NCBI RefSeq assembly: GCF_000735525.1
Contig: NZ_JMPR01000020.1
Location: 62,001-126,000 of the forward strand
From: Tatumella ptyseos ATCC 33301
Lineage (GTDB): Bacteria > Pseudomonadota > Gammaproteobacteria > Enterobacterales > Enterobacteriaceae
DNA length: 64,000 bases
Reading direction: 5' to 3'
Below are positions 56,078-64,000 of this stretch, one piece after another. The position numbers were made by a program, and so were the translations under genes. Position 1 is the first letter of the stretch, and the number at the start of each line of letters is the position of its first letter. The notes below the pieces were generated by a model. It made no database searches. It saw only the letters and a list, made by a program, of their open reading frames with translations, and was not told the DNA's origin.

Positions 56078-57955
56078 ATGGCAATTGAAATCAACGTTCC
56101 GGATATCGGCACTGATGAAGTTGAAGTGACGGAAATCCTGGTCAAAGTGGGTGATAAGGTTGACGCCGAGCAATCACTGATCACGGTTGAAGGGGACAAG
56201 GCATCGATGGAGGTGCCTTCACCTCAGTCCGGTGTTATTAAAGAAATTAAAGTCGCTACCGGCGATAAAGTGGCGACCGGATCACTGATTATGATCTTCG
56301 AGGCGGCTGAAGCCGAAGCGCCGGCCGCGAAAGCAGCAGAGACAGCGCAGCCACAAGCCGCGGCTGCTTCAGCCACCGGAACCCGTGAGGTCAATGTCCC
56401 GGATATCGGGGGTGATGAAGTGGAAGTCACCGAAATTCTGGTGAAAGCCGGCGATACGGTTGAGGCTGAACAGTCTCTGCTGACTGTCGAAGGCGATAAG
56501 GCCTCCATGGAAGTGCCTGCACCTTTTGCCGGTAAAGTGAAAGAGATTAAAGTGACCCTCGGCGATAAAGTCAGTACCGGATCGCTTATCATGGTCTTTG
56601 AAACGTCGGACGCCGACGCCGCACCGGTCGCAGAAAATACTGCACCAGCGGCCGCACCTGCAGCCACGGCCAGCGAAGAGAAAATCATTCAGGTGCCTGA
56701 CATCGGTGGTGATGAAGTTGAAGTGACCGAAATCATGGTGAAGGTCGGTGATAAGGTTGAAAACGAACAATCACTGATCACCGTTGAAGGTGATAAAGCC
56801 TCAATGGAAGTTCCGGCACCGTATGCCGGTACGGTTAAATCCATCAGTATTTCCGTCGGCGATAAAGTCAGCACCGGCTCACCGATGATGGTGTTTGAAA
56901 TTGCCGACAGTGCGCCGGTAGCTGCCCCGGCATCAGCGCCTCAGGCCGCCCCGGTCCCTGCAGCAGAAAAAGCGCCTGCTCCGGCGCAGAATACGGCTAA
57001 GCCTGCAGCCGCCCAAAGTGACTTTGCAGAAAATGATGCTTACGTCCACGCCACCCCGGTGATCCGTCGTCTGGCACGTGAATTCGGGGTTAACCTGGCG
57101 AAAGTGAAAGGGACCGGCCGTAAAAACCGTATCCTGCGTGAAGATGTGCAGGCGTACGTGAAAGATGCCGTGAAACGTGCAGAGAACCCTGCCTCCGGTG
57201 CGACAGCACTGCCGGGGATGCTGCCATGGCCGAAGGTAGACTTCAGCAAGTTTGGTGAGATTGAAGAAGTCGAGCTGGGACGTATTCAGAAACTGTCCGG
57301 GGCTAACCTGAGCCGTAACTGGATGATGATCCCGCATGTCACGCATTTCGATGAAGCGGATATTACTGAACTGGAAGCGTTCCGTAAGCAGCAGAATGTT
57401 GACGCTGAGAAACAGAAACTGGACGTAAAAATTACGCCGGTGGTGTTTATTATGAAAGCGGTGGCAAAAGCACTGGAAGCCTTCCCGCGTTTCAATAGTT
57501 CGATTTCTGAAGATGCACAACGTTTAACCCTGAAAAAATATATTAATATCGGGGTAGCGGTCGACACTCCTAACGGGTTGGTGGTTCCGGTATTCCGTGA
57601 CGTGAACAAAAAAGGCATTATTGAGTTATCCCGTGAGCTGATGGATATCTCGAAAAAAGCCCGTAACGGAAAACTTACCTCCGGCGATATGCAGGGCGGA
57701 TGCTTTACCATTTCCAGCCTTGGCGGACTGGGAACTACATCGTTTACACCGATTGTGAATGCACCGGAAGTGGCTATCCTCGGGGTTTCAAAATCGGCGA
57801 TGAAACCGGTCTGGAACGGTAAGGACTTTACACCGCGCCTGATGTTGCCGTTGTCGTTATCGTTTGACCATCGGGTGATCGATGGTGCCGATGGTGCGCG
57901 GTTTATCACGTATATCAATCAGGTACTGTCAGACATTCGTCGTCTGATTATGTAA
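56078..57955 (+). CDS. aceF: AceF, dihydrolipoamide acetyltransferase (E2) with three lipoyl domains
   Basis: AceF forms the core of the pyruvate dehydrogenase complex. The ATG at 56078 gives 625 residues (E. coli 630). Three lipoyl domains in tandem each carry [10 protein letters not shown], with lipoyl lysines at residues 41, 141 and 240, joined by Ala/Pro-rich linkers. A peripheral-subunit-binding domain ([16 protein letters not shown]) follows, then the catalytic domain with His598 and Asp602 in SFDHRVIDG. The lipoyl units are near-repeats at DNA level, which explains the direct repeats here. Confidence 0.97.
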   Translation: MAIEINVPDIGTDEVEVTEILVKVGDKVDAEQSLITVEGDKASMEVPSPQSGVIKEIKVATGDKVATGSLIMIFEAAEAEAPAAKAAETAQPQAAAASATGTREVNVPDIGGDEVEVTEILVKAGDTVEAEQSLLTVEGDKASMEVPAPFAGKVKEIKVTLGDKVSTGSLIMVFETSDADAAPVAENTAPAAAPAATASEEKIIQVPDIGGDEVEVTEIMVKVGDKVENEQSLITVEGDKASMEVPAPYAGTVKSISISVGDKVSTGSPMMVFEIADSAPVAAPASAPQAAPVPAAEKAPAPAQNTAKPAAAQSDFAENDAYVHATPVIRRLAREFGVNLAKVKGTGRKNRILREDVQAYVKDAVKRAENPASGATALPGMLPWPKVDFSKFGEIEEVELGRIQKLSGANLSRNWMMIPHVTHFDEADITELEAFRKQQNVDAEKQKLDVKITPVVFIMKAVAKALEAFPRFNSSISEDAQRLTLKKYINIGVAVDTPNGLVVPVFRDVNKKGIIELSRELMDISKKARNGKLTSGDMQGGCFTISSLGGLGTTSFTPIVNAPEVAILGVSKSAMKPVWNGKDFTPRLMLPLSLSFDHRVIDGADGARFITYINQVLSDIRRLIM

Positions 57956-57964
57956 CACGGATGA

Positions 57965-57990
57965 GGCCGGTGATAATCGCCGGCCTTATT
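57965..57990 (+). terminator. Weak terminator-like hairpin after aceF
   Basis: GGCCGG and CCGGCC with a nine-base loop are followed by TTATTA. The T-run is interrupted, so partial read-through into lpd is likely, as in E. coli, where lpd is transcribed both with aceEF and alone. Confidence 0.6.
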
Positions 57991-58101
57991 ACTGTGCCGA
58001 ACGTATCAAGGTGTTTGCATCCGGTATATGCATCCTGCCGGAAGAGAGTTTACGGCGTTAATGACCGTCACCACAGGTGACTTTCGCTAACATAACGCTG
58101 T

Positions 58102-58129
58102 TTGCAGTTTATTAACAATTCTGTAAACT
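58102..58129 (+). promoter_or_regulatory. Candidate lpd promoter
   Basis: TTGCAG at 58102-58107 and TAAACT at 58124-58129 are separated by 16 bp. The TTAACAATTCTGTAAA stretch across it resembles the E. coli lpd promoter region, where ArcA acts. It lies about 85 bp before lpd. Confidence 0.55.
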
Positions 58130-58218
58130 CTTGCGCTAAATACGTCCGGGTGGTTTGCGGACGTTATCAATGATAACAACTGACGTCGGACTGCCGGACA
58201 GTCAAATAAGAGGTCATG

Positions 58219-59643
58219 ATGAGTACAGAGATTAAAACCCAGGTCGTGGTACTTGGTGCAGGTCCTGCAGGCTACTCCGCCGCTTTTCGTTGTGCTGACT
58301 TAGGACTGGAAACGGTTCTGGTTGAACGCTACAGCACCCTTGGCGGTGTTTGTCTGAACGTAGGTTGTATCCCTTCCAAGGCGTTACTGCACGTCGCAAA
58401 AGTTATCGAAGAAGCCAAAGCGCTTGAAGCTCACGGTATCGTATTTGGTCAGCCAAAAACGGATATCGATAAAGTCCGTACCTGGAAAGAGAAAGTCATC
58501 ACCCAGCTGACCGGTGGACTTGCGGGAATGGCAAAAGGCCGCAAAGTTAACGTCGTGAACGGTTTCGGTAAATTTACCGGCGCGAATACGCTGCAGGTTG
58601 AAGGCGAAAACGGCACGACTACCATCAGTTTCGATAATGCGATTATTGCTGCCGGTTCCCGTCCGGTACAGCTACCGTTTATCCCGCATGAAGATCCCCG
58701 TGTTTGGGACTCTACCGATGCACTGGCATTGAAAGAAGTGCCTGAGCGCCTGCTGATTATGGGCGGTGGTATTATCGGCCTGGAAATGGGGACCGTGTAT
58801 CATGCCCTGGGTTCACAGATTGATGTGGTGGAGATGTTTGACCAGGTGATCCCGGCCGCTGACAAAGATGTGGTTAAAGCCTTTACCCGTCGTATCAGCA
58901 AGCAGTTTACGCTGATGCTGGAAACCAAAGTGACCGCGGTTGAAGCCAAAGAAGACGGTATTTATGTCTCGATGGAAGGCAAAAATGCCCCTGCGGAACC
59001 ACAGCGTTATGATGCGGTACTGGTCGCTATCGGTCGTCTGCCTAACGGTAAGAGCCTGGATGCCGGTAAGGCCGGGGTTGACGTTGATGACCGTGGTTTC
59101 ATTCAGGTTGATAAACAGATGCGTACCAACGTACCGCATATCTTTGCTATCGGGGACATCGTGGGTCAGCCAATGCTGGCACACAAAGGGGTACATGAAG
59201 GGCACGTGGCTGCCGAAGTTATCTCCGGTAAGAAACACTATTTCGATCCTAAGGTGATCCCGTCTATCGCGTATACCGAGCCGGAAGTTGCCTGGGTTGG
59301 TCTGACCGAAAAAGAAGCCAAAGAGAAAGGCATCAGTTACGAAGTCTCCACCTTCCCGTGGGCGGCTTCAGGCAGGGCAATTGCTTCTGATTGCGCAGAC
59401 GGTATGACCAAGCTGATTTTCGATAAAGAATCACACCGTATTATCGGTGGGGCGATTGTCGGTACGAATGGCGGTGAATTACTGGGCGAAATCGGGCTGG
59501 CGATTGAAATGGGATGTGATGCGGAAGATATTGCGCTGACCATTCATGCCCACCCGACCTTACATGAGTCCGTCGGCCTGGCCGCTGAGATTTATGAAGG
59601 CAGTATTACCGACTTACCTAACCCTAAAGCGAAGAAAAAGTAA
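58219..59643 (+). CDS. lpd: Lpd, dihydrolipoamide dehydrogenase (E3)
   Basis: Lpd is the FAD enzyme that reoxidises lipoyl groups in the pyruvate and 2-oxoglutarate dehydrogenase complexes and the glycine cleavage system. The ATG at 58219 gives 474 residues and lies five bases after AGAGG; the ATG at 58216 is too close to it. FAD motif GAGPAGYSAA, redox cysteines 45 and 50 (CLNVGC), the NAD motif GGGIIGLEMG and the C-terminal HAHPTLHES active site are present. Confidence 0.97.
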   Translation: MSTEIKTQVVVLGAGPAGYSAAFRCADLGLETVLVERYSTLGGVCLNVGCIPSKALLHVAKVIEEAKALEAHGIVFGQPKTDIDKVRTWKEKVITQLTGGLAGMAKGRKVNVVNGFGKFTGANTLQVEGENGTTTISFDNAIIAAGSRPVQLPFIPHEDPRVWDSTDALALKEVPERLLIMGGGIIGLEMGTVYHALGSQIDVVEMFDQVIPAADKDVVKAFTRRISKQFTLMLETKVTAVEAKEDGIYVSMEGKNAPAEPQRYDAVLVAIGRLPNGKSLDAGKAGVDVDDRGFIQVDKQMRTNVPHIFAIGDIVGQPMLAHKGVHEGHVAAEVISGKKHYFDPKVIPSIAYTEPEVAWVGLTEKEAKEKGISYEVSTFPWAASGRAIASDCADGMTKLIFDKESHRIIGGAIVGTNGGELLGEIGLAIEMGCDAEDIALTIHAHPTLHESVGLAAEIYEGSITDLPNPKAKKK

Positions 59644-59659
59644 CAGGGAAAGGCAGTAA

Positions 59660-59688
59660 AACAACGGCTCCTCAGGGAGCCGTTGTTT
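59660..59688 (+). terminator. lpd intrinsic terminator
   Basis: AACAACGGCTCC and GGAGCCGTTGTT form a perfect 12-bp stem with a TCAG loop. The A/T-rich stem base gives a short T-run on both strands, so it may also act on mgtB, which ends 22 bp further on. Confidence 0.88.
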
Positions 59689-59710
59689 ATGGGGGCATTC
59701 CGTTCCGTGC

Positions 59711-62407
59711 TTAAAACCACTGACCAAAACGCCGGCAGTAAAACTGTTTTACGGACTGACTCAGCAGGCAGTACCCGGTCAGGATCAGTAATAACCAGGG
59801 GAAATAGCTCAGTGGTAAAGGCTGTAACCTGAAGGTGGTTGCCAGCGGTGAGTACGGCAGGGCGATCCCGATAACGACTACAGCTAATGTGCTTAACAGT
59901 ACCGGCCAGCGGGCACAGCTCTGCAGGAACGGGATTTTGCGGGTCCGCAGCATATGAACCACCAGCGTCTGTGACAGCAGACCTTCCACAAACCAGCCGG
60001 ACTGGAACAACGATTGTGTGGCCTCACTGTGAGCAGAAAAGACGTGCCACATGATGGCAAAGGTAGCCACATCGAATACCGATGAAATCGGGCCCATCAC
60101 CAGCATAAAGCGCCCGATATTTCCGGCATCCCATTTCCGGGGCTGTGCCACAAACTCTTCATCCATGCTATCCCAGGGTAACAGCATCTGAGACACATCA
60201 TAGATCAGGTTTTGCAGCAGCAACTGAATGGCCAGCATTGGCATAAACGGAATAAAGGCGCTGGCAATTAAGACCGAGAAGACATTGCCGAAGTTAGAAC
60301 TGGCGGTGATATTCAGATACTTGATGATATTCCCGAAGGTCTGACGGCCGATACGGACGCCGTGTTCCAGAACCTGCAGGTCTTTTTCCAGCAAAATAAT
60401 ATCCGCTGCATTCTGTGCAATCTGAGTCGCATTATCCACTGAGATCCCGACATCGGCAGCATGCAGTGCCGCGGCATCGTTAATACCATCACCGAGAAAG
60501 CCGACGGTATGACCGGACTGTTGCAGCAGTGTCACTATCCGCGTTTTATCCGACGGGGTCAGCCGTGCAAAAATAGTATGGCTGGCCAGTTGCTGTTTCA
60601 GGGTCTCATCGTCCATGGCGGCGATATCCGGTCCCTGTAACGGGATACCGGCAGACAGACGCAGGTCACGGCAAATTTTAGCGGTCACCTCGGCATTATC
60701 GCCGGTCAGAACTTTGACCTGAACCCCGCGGGCTTTCAGTGAAGCCAGGGCGCTTTCCGCCCCCTGTTTTACCGGGTCAAGGAAACACAGGATCCCGCAC
60801 AGTGTCAGATCACATTCATCGTCATGGCGCAAACGGCGCAGGGCATTCTCCGGGGACAAGGTTTTGCTGCCCATCAGAAGCACGCGATAACCCTGGCGGT
60901 TTTTCTCTGCCACATAATCCCGGTAATGTTGCAGATGTTCCGGGGTGAGAAGGACCTCTTCTTTACCGGATAGGACGCGTGTGCAGCGGGCTAGCATCTC
61001 TTCACTGGCCCCTTTGCAGATGAGCTGTTGTCTGCCATGGTCGTCGTAAACCGACACAGAAAGACAACGCCGGGTAAAGTCGAACGGTAATTCATCGGCT
61101 TTACGAATATGCAGCAACCGGCGTGCTATCCCCTGCTGAGTGGCATAGTCATTGATGGCACGATCCATCGGATTATTGATGCCCTGCTGCAGATAACTGT
61201 TCAGCCATGCCATTTCAGCAACGTGGATATCGTCGAAGCCATCCGCAGTGAGTGCACCGGCAAGGATAATATTGTCATCGGTCAGGGTGCCGGTTTTATC
61301 GGTGCAAAGAATATCCATGGCCCCCAGGTTCTGAATGGCATTGATACGTTTCACCACGACTTTTCTGGACGCCAGCGCCATGGCACCCTTGGCCAGATTC
61401 GTACTGACGATCATCGGCAGCATTTCGGGGGTCAGGCCAACGGCCACCGCCAGGGAAAAGAACAACGCCTCAGTCCATTCACCTTTGGTCAGCCCGTTAA
61501 TCAGAAAGACAACCGGCACCATCAATAGCATAAAGCGGATCAGCAACCAACTGACACTGTTGACCCCTTTATCAAAGGCAGTTTTAGGAGCCGCACCGGA
61601 AATCTTCCCGGCCAGTGATCCGTACCAGGTGTCTTCACCTGTGGCGACGACGACGGCGGTGGCAGAACCACTGAGGACGCTGGTGCTCATCAGAGCTATG
61701 GCTGGCTGGTGGAGCAGTGCCTGTTCGCTGATCTCAGCCTGTGACTCTTCCGCATGAACCCGGGCGTGTTTTTCAACCGGGAGCGTTTCACCGGTCAGGA
61801 CGGACTGATTCAGTTGCAGTGAACTGCTTTCCAGCAAACGCAGATCGGCCGGAACAATGTCTCCGGCGCTGAGCATGATGATGTCGCCGGGCACGATTTC
61901 GTGGCGGGGCACAGACAGGACGACAGACTGATGCTGTTCATCCTGCCGACGGACATTCACCGTCACTTCCACCAGAGAGTTCAGTGCATCTGCGGCTTTG
62001 TTGGTACGGAATTCCTGCACAAAACGGAGCAGGGTGCTGAACAGGATCATACAGCTCATAATAATCACGCTGGTCAGATCCGGTTTATCACCGGCACGAA
62101 GAGGGATCCAGTAATCGGTCACAAAGCTGACAATCGCCAGTGCCAGCAGCACATAAATAAAAGGATTATTGAAAGCCTGCAGCCACTGGATAAGGGCCGG
62201 AGGGGCTTTTTTTACGGCAATTTCGTTCGGACCAAAACGGTGCTGACGGTCAGCAACCTGTTCAGCGGTTAATCCCTGGCTGCCGGCATCGAGTGACGCC
62301 AGTGTTGCTTCTGTGCTGGTAGTAATATGATGGCTGATCAGCCATTCCGGTGTCTGCGGCTGCTGTTTTTCCTGCAGCAGCGGGCGGGTATTTATAATCT
62401 GTGTCAT
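59711..62407 (-). CDS. mgtB: MgtB-type Mg2+ P-type ATPase
   Basis: This 898-residue P-type ATPase imports magnesium. It is closer to Salmonella MgtB than to MgtA: PPALIQWLQAFNNPFIYVL near the N-terminus, PRKWDAGNIGRFML and the ending FGQWF follow the MgtB pattern. The phosphorylation motif DKTGTLT, the TGET actuator motif and TGDNAEVTAKIC are intact. The hinge motif reads GDGINDAAAL, where P-type ATPases usually have NDAPAL. The C-terminal half has about six membrane segments. It lies between lpd and acnB, where E. coli has yacH, and mgtC/mgtR are not adjacent. A long leader upstream with a small ORF suggests control by magnesium or proline through translation. Confidence 0.92.
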   Translation of the reverse strand: MTQIINTRPLLQEKQQPQTPEWLISHHITTSTEATLASLDAGSQGLTAEQVADRQHRFGPNEIAVKKAPPALIQWLQAFNNPFIYVLLALAIVSFVTDYWIPLRAGDKPDLTSVIIMSCMILFSTLLRFVQEFRTNKAADALNSLVEVTVNVRRQDEQHQSVVLSVPRHEIVPGDIIMLSAGDIVPADLRLLESSSLQLNQSVLTGETLPVEKHARVHAEESQAEISEQALLHQPAIALMSTSVLSGSATAVVVATGEDTWYGSLAGKISGAAPKTAFDKGVNSVSWLLIRFMLLMVPVVFLINGLTKGEWTEALFFSLAVAVGLTPEMLPMIVSTNLAKGAMALASRKVVVKRINAIQNLGAMDILCTDKTGTLTDDNIILAGALTADGFDDIHVAEMAWLNSYLQQGINNPMDRAINDYATQQGIARRLLHIRKADELPFDFTRRCLSVSVYDDHGRQQLICKGASEEMLARCTRVLSGKEEVLLTPEHLQHYRDYVAEKNRQGYRVLLMGSKTLSPENALRRLRHDDECDLTLCGILCFLDPVKQGAESALASLKARGVQVKVLTGDNAEVTAKICRDLRLSAGIPLQGPDIAAMDDETLKQQLASHTIFARLTPSDKTRIVTLLQQSGHTVGFLGDGINDAAALHAADVGISVDNATQIAQNAADIILLEKDLQVLEHGVRIGRQTFGNIIKYLNITASSNFGNVFSVLIASAFIPFMPMLAIQLLLQNLIYDVSQMLLPWDSMDEEFVAQPRKWDAGNIGRFMLVMGPISSVFDVATFAIMWHVFSAHSEATQSLFQSGWFVEGLLSQTLVVHMLRTRKIPFLQSCARWPVLLSTLAVVVIGIALPYSPLATTFRLQPLPLSYFPWLLLILTGYCLLSQSVKQFYCRRFGQWF

Positions 62408-62494
62408 CTCAATAGTATCCGCTTTGTGACTGCCGGCGCGGGGATCCCGGGCGCAGGACAGTAAAAAAAGTAAGATACGCTGCAGAGTTGAGGG

Positions 62495-62551
62495 TCAGGC
62501 AGGCGTCCCCCTGCAACGCATATAACGTTGCCTGGTCGGGTCATCGTCCAT
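62495..62551 (-). CDS. Putative mgtB leader peptide (MgtL-like), 18 aa
   Basis: The ORF reads MDDDPTRQRYMRCRGTPA and has a strong AAGGAG site six bases before its ATG. It ends 87 bp before mgtB. The start MDDDPT resembles MEPDPT of E. coli MgtL, the leader peptide of mgtA. In MgtL the acidic-proline start is known to destabilise the translating ribosome when Mg2+ is low, which opens expression of the transporter. The rest of the peptide is unlike MgtL and has fewer prolines. Function is inferred from the start sequence, the ribosome-binding site and the position; the similarity spans only six residues. Confidence 0.6.
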   Translation of the reverse strand: MDDDPTRQRYMRCRGTPA

Positions 62552-62718
62552 CTGTGGCTCCTTCATTAAGGATTCGTGGAAAGTTTTCTGTGCAAACCGG
62601 CACAGTGACGGCAGGTACGATTAAAGGGATAAACCCGGAGGAAAGAGTGCGTGGGTGAACATTTTTGATACCTCGTCTGCGATAAAATAAAGACAGGCGT
62701 GGCTATTCGCTCGCTGCT

Positions 62719-62736
62719 GTCTGCCAGGGGGCAGAC
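62719..62736 (-). other. Hairpin in the mgtB leader
   Basis: GTCTGCC and GGCAGAC form a 7-bp stem with a four-base loop on the minus strand, about 170 bases upstream of the leader peptide. It lies inside the expected mgtB leader RNA. Confidence 0.5.
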
Positions 62737-62742
62737 AAGCAA

Positions 62743-62807
62743 TTTATCTGCCCTTGTACGTTCGGTAACTGTTCAAGGGATAATCCTGTATAAAAAAGGC
62801 AGATAAA
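62743..62807. repeat. Nested inverted repeats upstream of mgtB
   Basis: TTTATCTGCC (62743-62752) and GGCAGATAAA (62798-62807) are a perfect 10-bp inverted repeat. Inside, CCCTTG and CAAGGG form a second pair. One arm reaches the -10 element of the candidate mgtB promoter, so the repeat may act as DNA (operator) rather than RNA. Confidence 0.5.
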
Positions 62808-62850
62808 ATATAAGGTTTTTAGCAGGTAAGGTAAACCCGCAACTTAAACC
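62807..62850 (-). promoter_or_regulatory. Candidate mgtB promoter with imperfect PhoP-like half-sites
   Basis: On the minus strand TTTACC (62835-62830) and TATATT (62812-62807) have 17-bp spacing. Two GGTTTA half-sites lie at 62850-62845 and 62837-62832, the second on the -35 element, as in PhoP-activated promoters. Their start-to-start distance is 13 bp instead of the usual 11, so PhoP binding is doubtful. The resulting leader would be close to 400 bases. Confidence 0.4.
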
Positions 62851-63174
62851 ACAGTTCAACCAGCGTTTTTTATATTGCCTGAAAAGTCCCCGCAGGCCGG
62901 TGGCTGTCGCCGGAAATGGAGTGATATTTTTTCTTTATGTTTCAGCATGAAGAGTGCTAGTTTAATTAATGTATTATATTTCAGCTGATTAGCGTTATGT
63001 ACCGGCATGTTCCCTGAACGGCAAGGATGTTGATTTTTTGTAAACAGATTAACAACAGATCAGGATGCTGATAAGCTGCCAAAGCGGACCCGCGCTTTTA
63101 ATCTCTGCGATAATACCTTTTACATGCAGAGCCATAGCGCAGGAAGCCAATACAATGTGAGTGAGGAGAACGTC
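62851..63174. other. mgtB-acnB intergenic region, acnB side
   Basis: About 320 bases without a recognisable gene. A TAATAC -10-like element at 63111-63116 may serve acnB. TAAACAGATTAACAAC near 63040 is an AT-rich stretch of a kind bound by ArcA or Fis in E. coli acnB, but the match is loose. Confidence 0.45.
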
Positions 63175-64000
63175 GTGCTAGATGAATACCGTAAGCACGT
63201 TGCCGAACGTGCTGCTATGGGCATTGTCCCCAAGCCTTTAGATGCGTCCCAGACCGCAGCACTGGTTGAACTGCTGAAAACTCCACCGAAAGGTGAAGAA
63301 GAATTTCTGTTAGATCTGCTGATAAATCGTGTCCCCCCTGGTGTTGATGAAGCTGCCTATGTAAAAGCCGGGTTCCTTGCGGCTATCGTTAAAGGTGAAG
63401 CCACTTCCCCGCTAATCACGCCTGAAAAAGCGGTAGATCTGCTGGGTACTATGCAGGGAGGATATAACATCCATCCGTTAATCGATGCGCTGGATGATGA
63501 AAAGCTGGCGGCCGGTGCGGCAAAAGCCCTGTCCCATACCCTGCTGATGTTTGATAATTTTTATGATGTTGAAGAAAAAGCCAAAGCAGGTAATCCCTTT
63601 GCACAGCAGGTACTGAAGTCCTGGGCGGATGCCGAATGGTTCCTGTCCCGTCCTGAGCTGGCGGAGAAGATCACGCTGACCGTCTTTAAAGTGACCGGTG
63701 AAACCAATACCGATGATCTTTCTCCGGCTCCGGATGCCTGGTCTCGTCCTGATATTCCGTTGCATGCGCTGGCGATGCTGAAAATTGCCCGTGACGGCAT
63801 TACCCCGGACGATGCCGGAAATATTGGCCCGATTAAACAAATCGAAGCCTTACAGAGTAAAGGCTTTCCGCTGGTCTATACCGGGGATGTGGTCGGTACC
63901 GGTTCTTCCCGTAAATCAGCCACCAACTCTGTCCTGTGGTTTATGGGGGATGATATCCCTTATGTACCGAATAAGAAGGGCGGCGGTGTGGTTCTGGGCG
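63175..64000 (+). CDS. acnB: AcnB, aconitate hydratase B (partial; C-terminus beyond window)
   Basis: AcnB interconverts citrate and isocitrate in the TCA cycle and, as apo-protein, binds mRNA. The start is the GTG at 63175, six bases after GAGGAG, giving (M)LDEYRKHVAERAAMGI (E. coli MLEEYRKHVAERAAEGI). The window holds about 275 codons covering the N-terminal HEAT-like domain (LLTPEKAVDLLGTMQGGYNIHPLID-like sequence) and part of the swivel domain with TGETNTDDLSPAPDAWSRPDIP and GTGSSRKSATNSVLWFMGDDIP. The frame is open to the edge. Confidence 0.97.
   Translation, partial: MLDEYRKHVAERAAMGIVPKPLDASQTAALVELLKTPPKGEEEFLLDLLINRVPPGVDEAAYVKAGFLAAIVKGEATSPLITPEKAVDLLGTMQGGYNIHPLIDALDDEKLAAGAAKALSHTLLMFDNFYDVEEKAKAGNPFAQQVLKSWADAEWFLSRPELAEKITLTVFKVTGETNTDDLSPAPDAWSRPDIPLHALAMLKIARDGITPDDAGNIGPIKQIEALQSKGFPLVYTGDVVGTGSSRKSATNSVLWFMGDDIPYVPNKKGGGVVLG

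Noticed and set aside
56078-56900. Direct repeats of about 300 bp
   Set aside because: They are the three tandem lipoyl domains of AceF, a normal feature of the gene.

Overview
This window is a stretch of an Enterobacterales chromosome, co-linear over most of its length with minutes 1-3 of the Escherichia coli map (rluA-rapA-polB ... leuABCD-ilvIH-cra-dcw cluster-lpxC-secMA-mutT ... aroP-pdhR-aceEF-lpd ... acnB). Nearly every protein is full length and closely similar to its enterobacterial counterpart. Gene order, base composition (roughly 50-53% GC by eye) and the pattern of absent genes suggest a relative of the Erwiniaceae. A Tatumella-like organism is a guess, helped by the degenerate nadC, because I recall that several former Pantoea species now in Tatumella require nicotinate.

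Layout. 1-6.0 kb, minus strand: rluA (cut by the window edge), rapA, polB. 6.1-10.2 kb: the DedA-family gene yabI faces the thiamine uptake operon thiBPQ, which lies behind a clear TPP riboswitch. 10.5-16.7 kb: a sugar-efflux gene (setA-like), then the leucine operon leuLABCD with its leader peptide and attenuator. 17.3-20.7 kb: ilvIH (acetohydroxyacid synthase III) and cra. 21.1-38.6 kb: the dcw division and cell-wall cluster mraZ-rsmH-ftsL-ftsI-murE-murF-mraY-murD-ftsW-murG-murC-(ddlB remnant)-ftsQ-ftsA-ftsZ-lpxC. 38.8-42.6 kb: secM-secA-mutT. 42.7-49.0 kb, minus strand: coaE-zapD-yacG, then nadC and the type IV pilus genes ppdD-hofB-hofC. 49.2-52.1 kb: ampDE, and aroP facing them. 52.5-59.6 kb: the pyruvate dehydrogenase operon pdhR-aceE-aceF with lpd. 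59.7-62.8 kb: an MgtB-type magnesium P-type ATPase with a long leader. 63.2 kb to the end: the start of acnB.

Compared with E. coli, several genes are missing at their usual places: araCBAD (between polB and yabI), sgrRST (between thiB and setA), leuO (between leuL and ilvI), guaC (between coaE and hofC) and yacH (between lpd and acnB). An mgtB-type gene stands in the last position.

The points most worth a second look are these. (1) ddlB is reduced to a frameshifted remnant of about 400 bp inside the otherwise intact dcw operon. (2) nadC keeps a full-length open frame but has lost nearly all the catalytic and substrate-binding residues of quinolinate phosphoribosyltransferase. (3) The mgtB leader holds an 18-codon ORF starting MDDDPT, which resembles the acidic-proline start of the E. 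coli mgtA leader peptide MgtL (MEPDPT) and may sense translation in the same way. No phage, insertion sequence, CRISPR array, tRNA or rRNA gene was seen.
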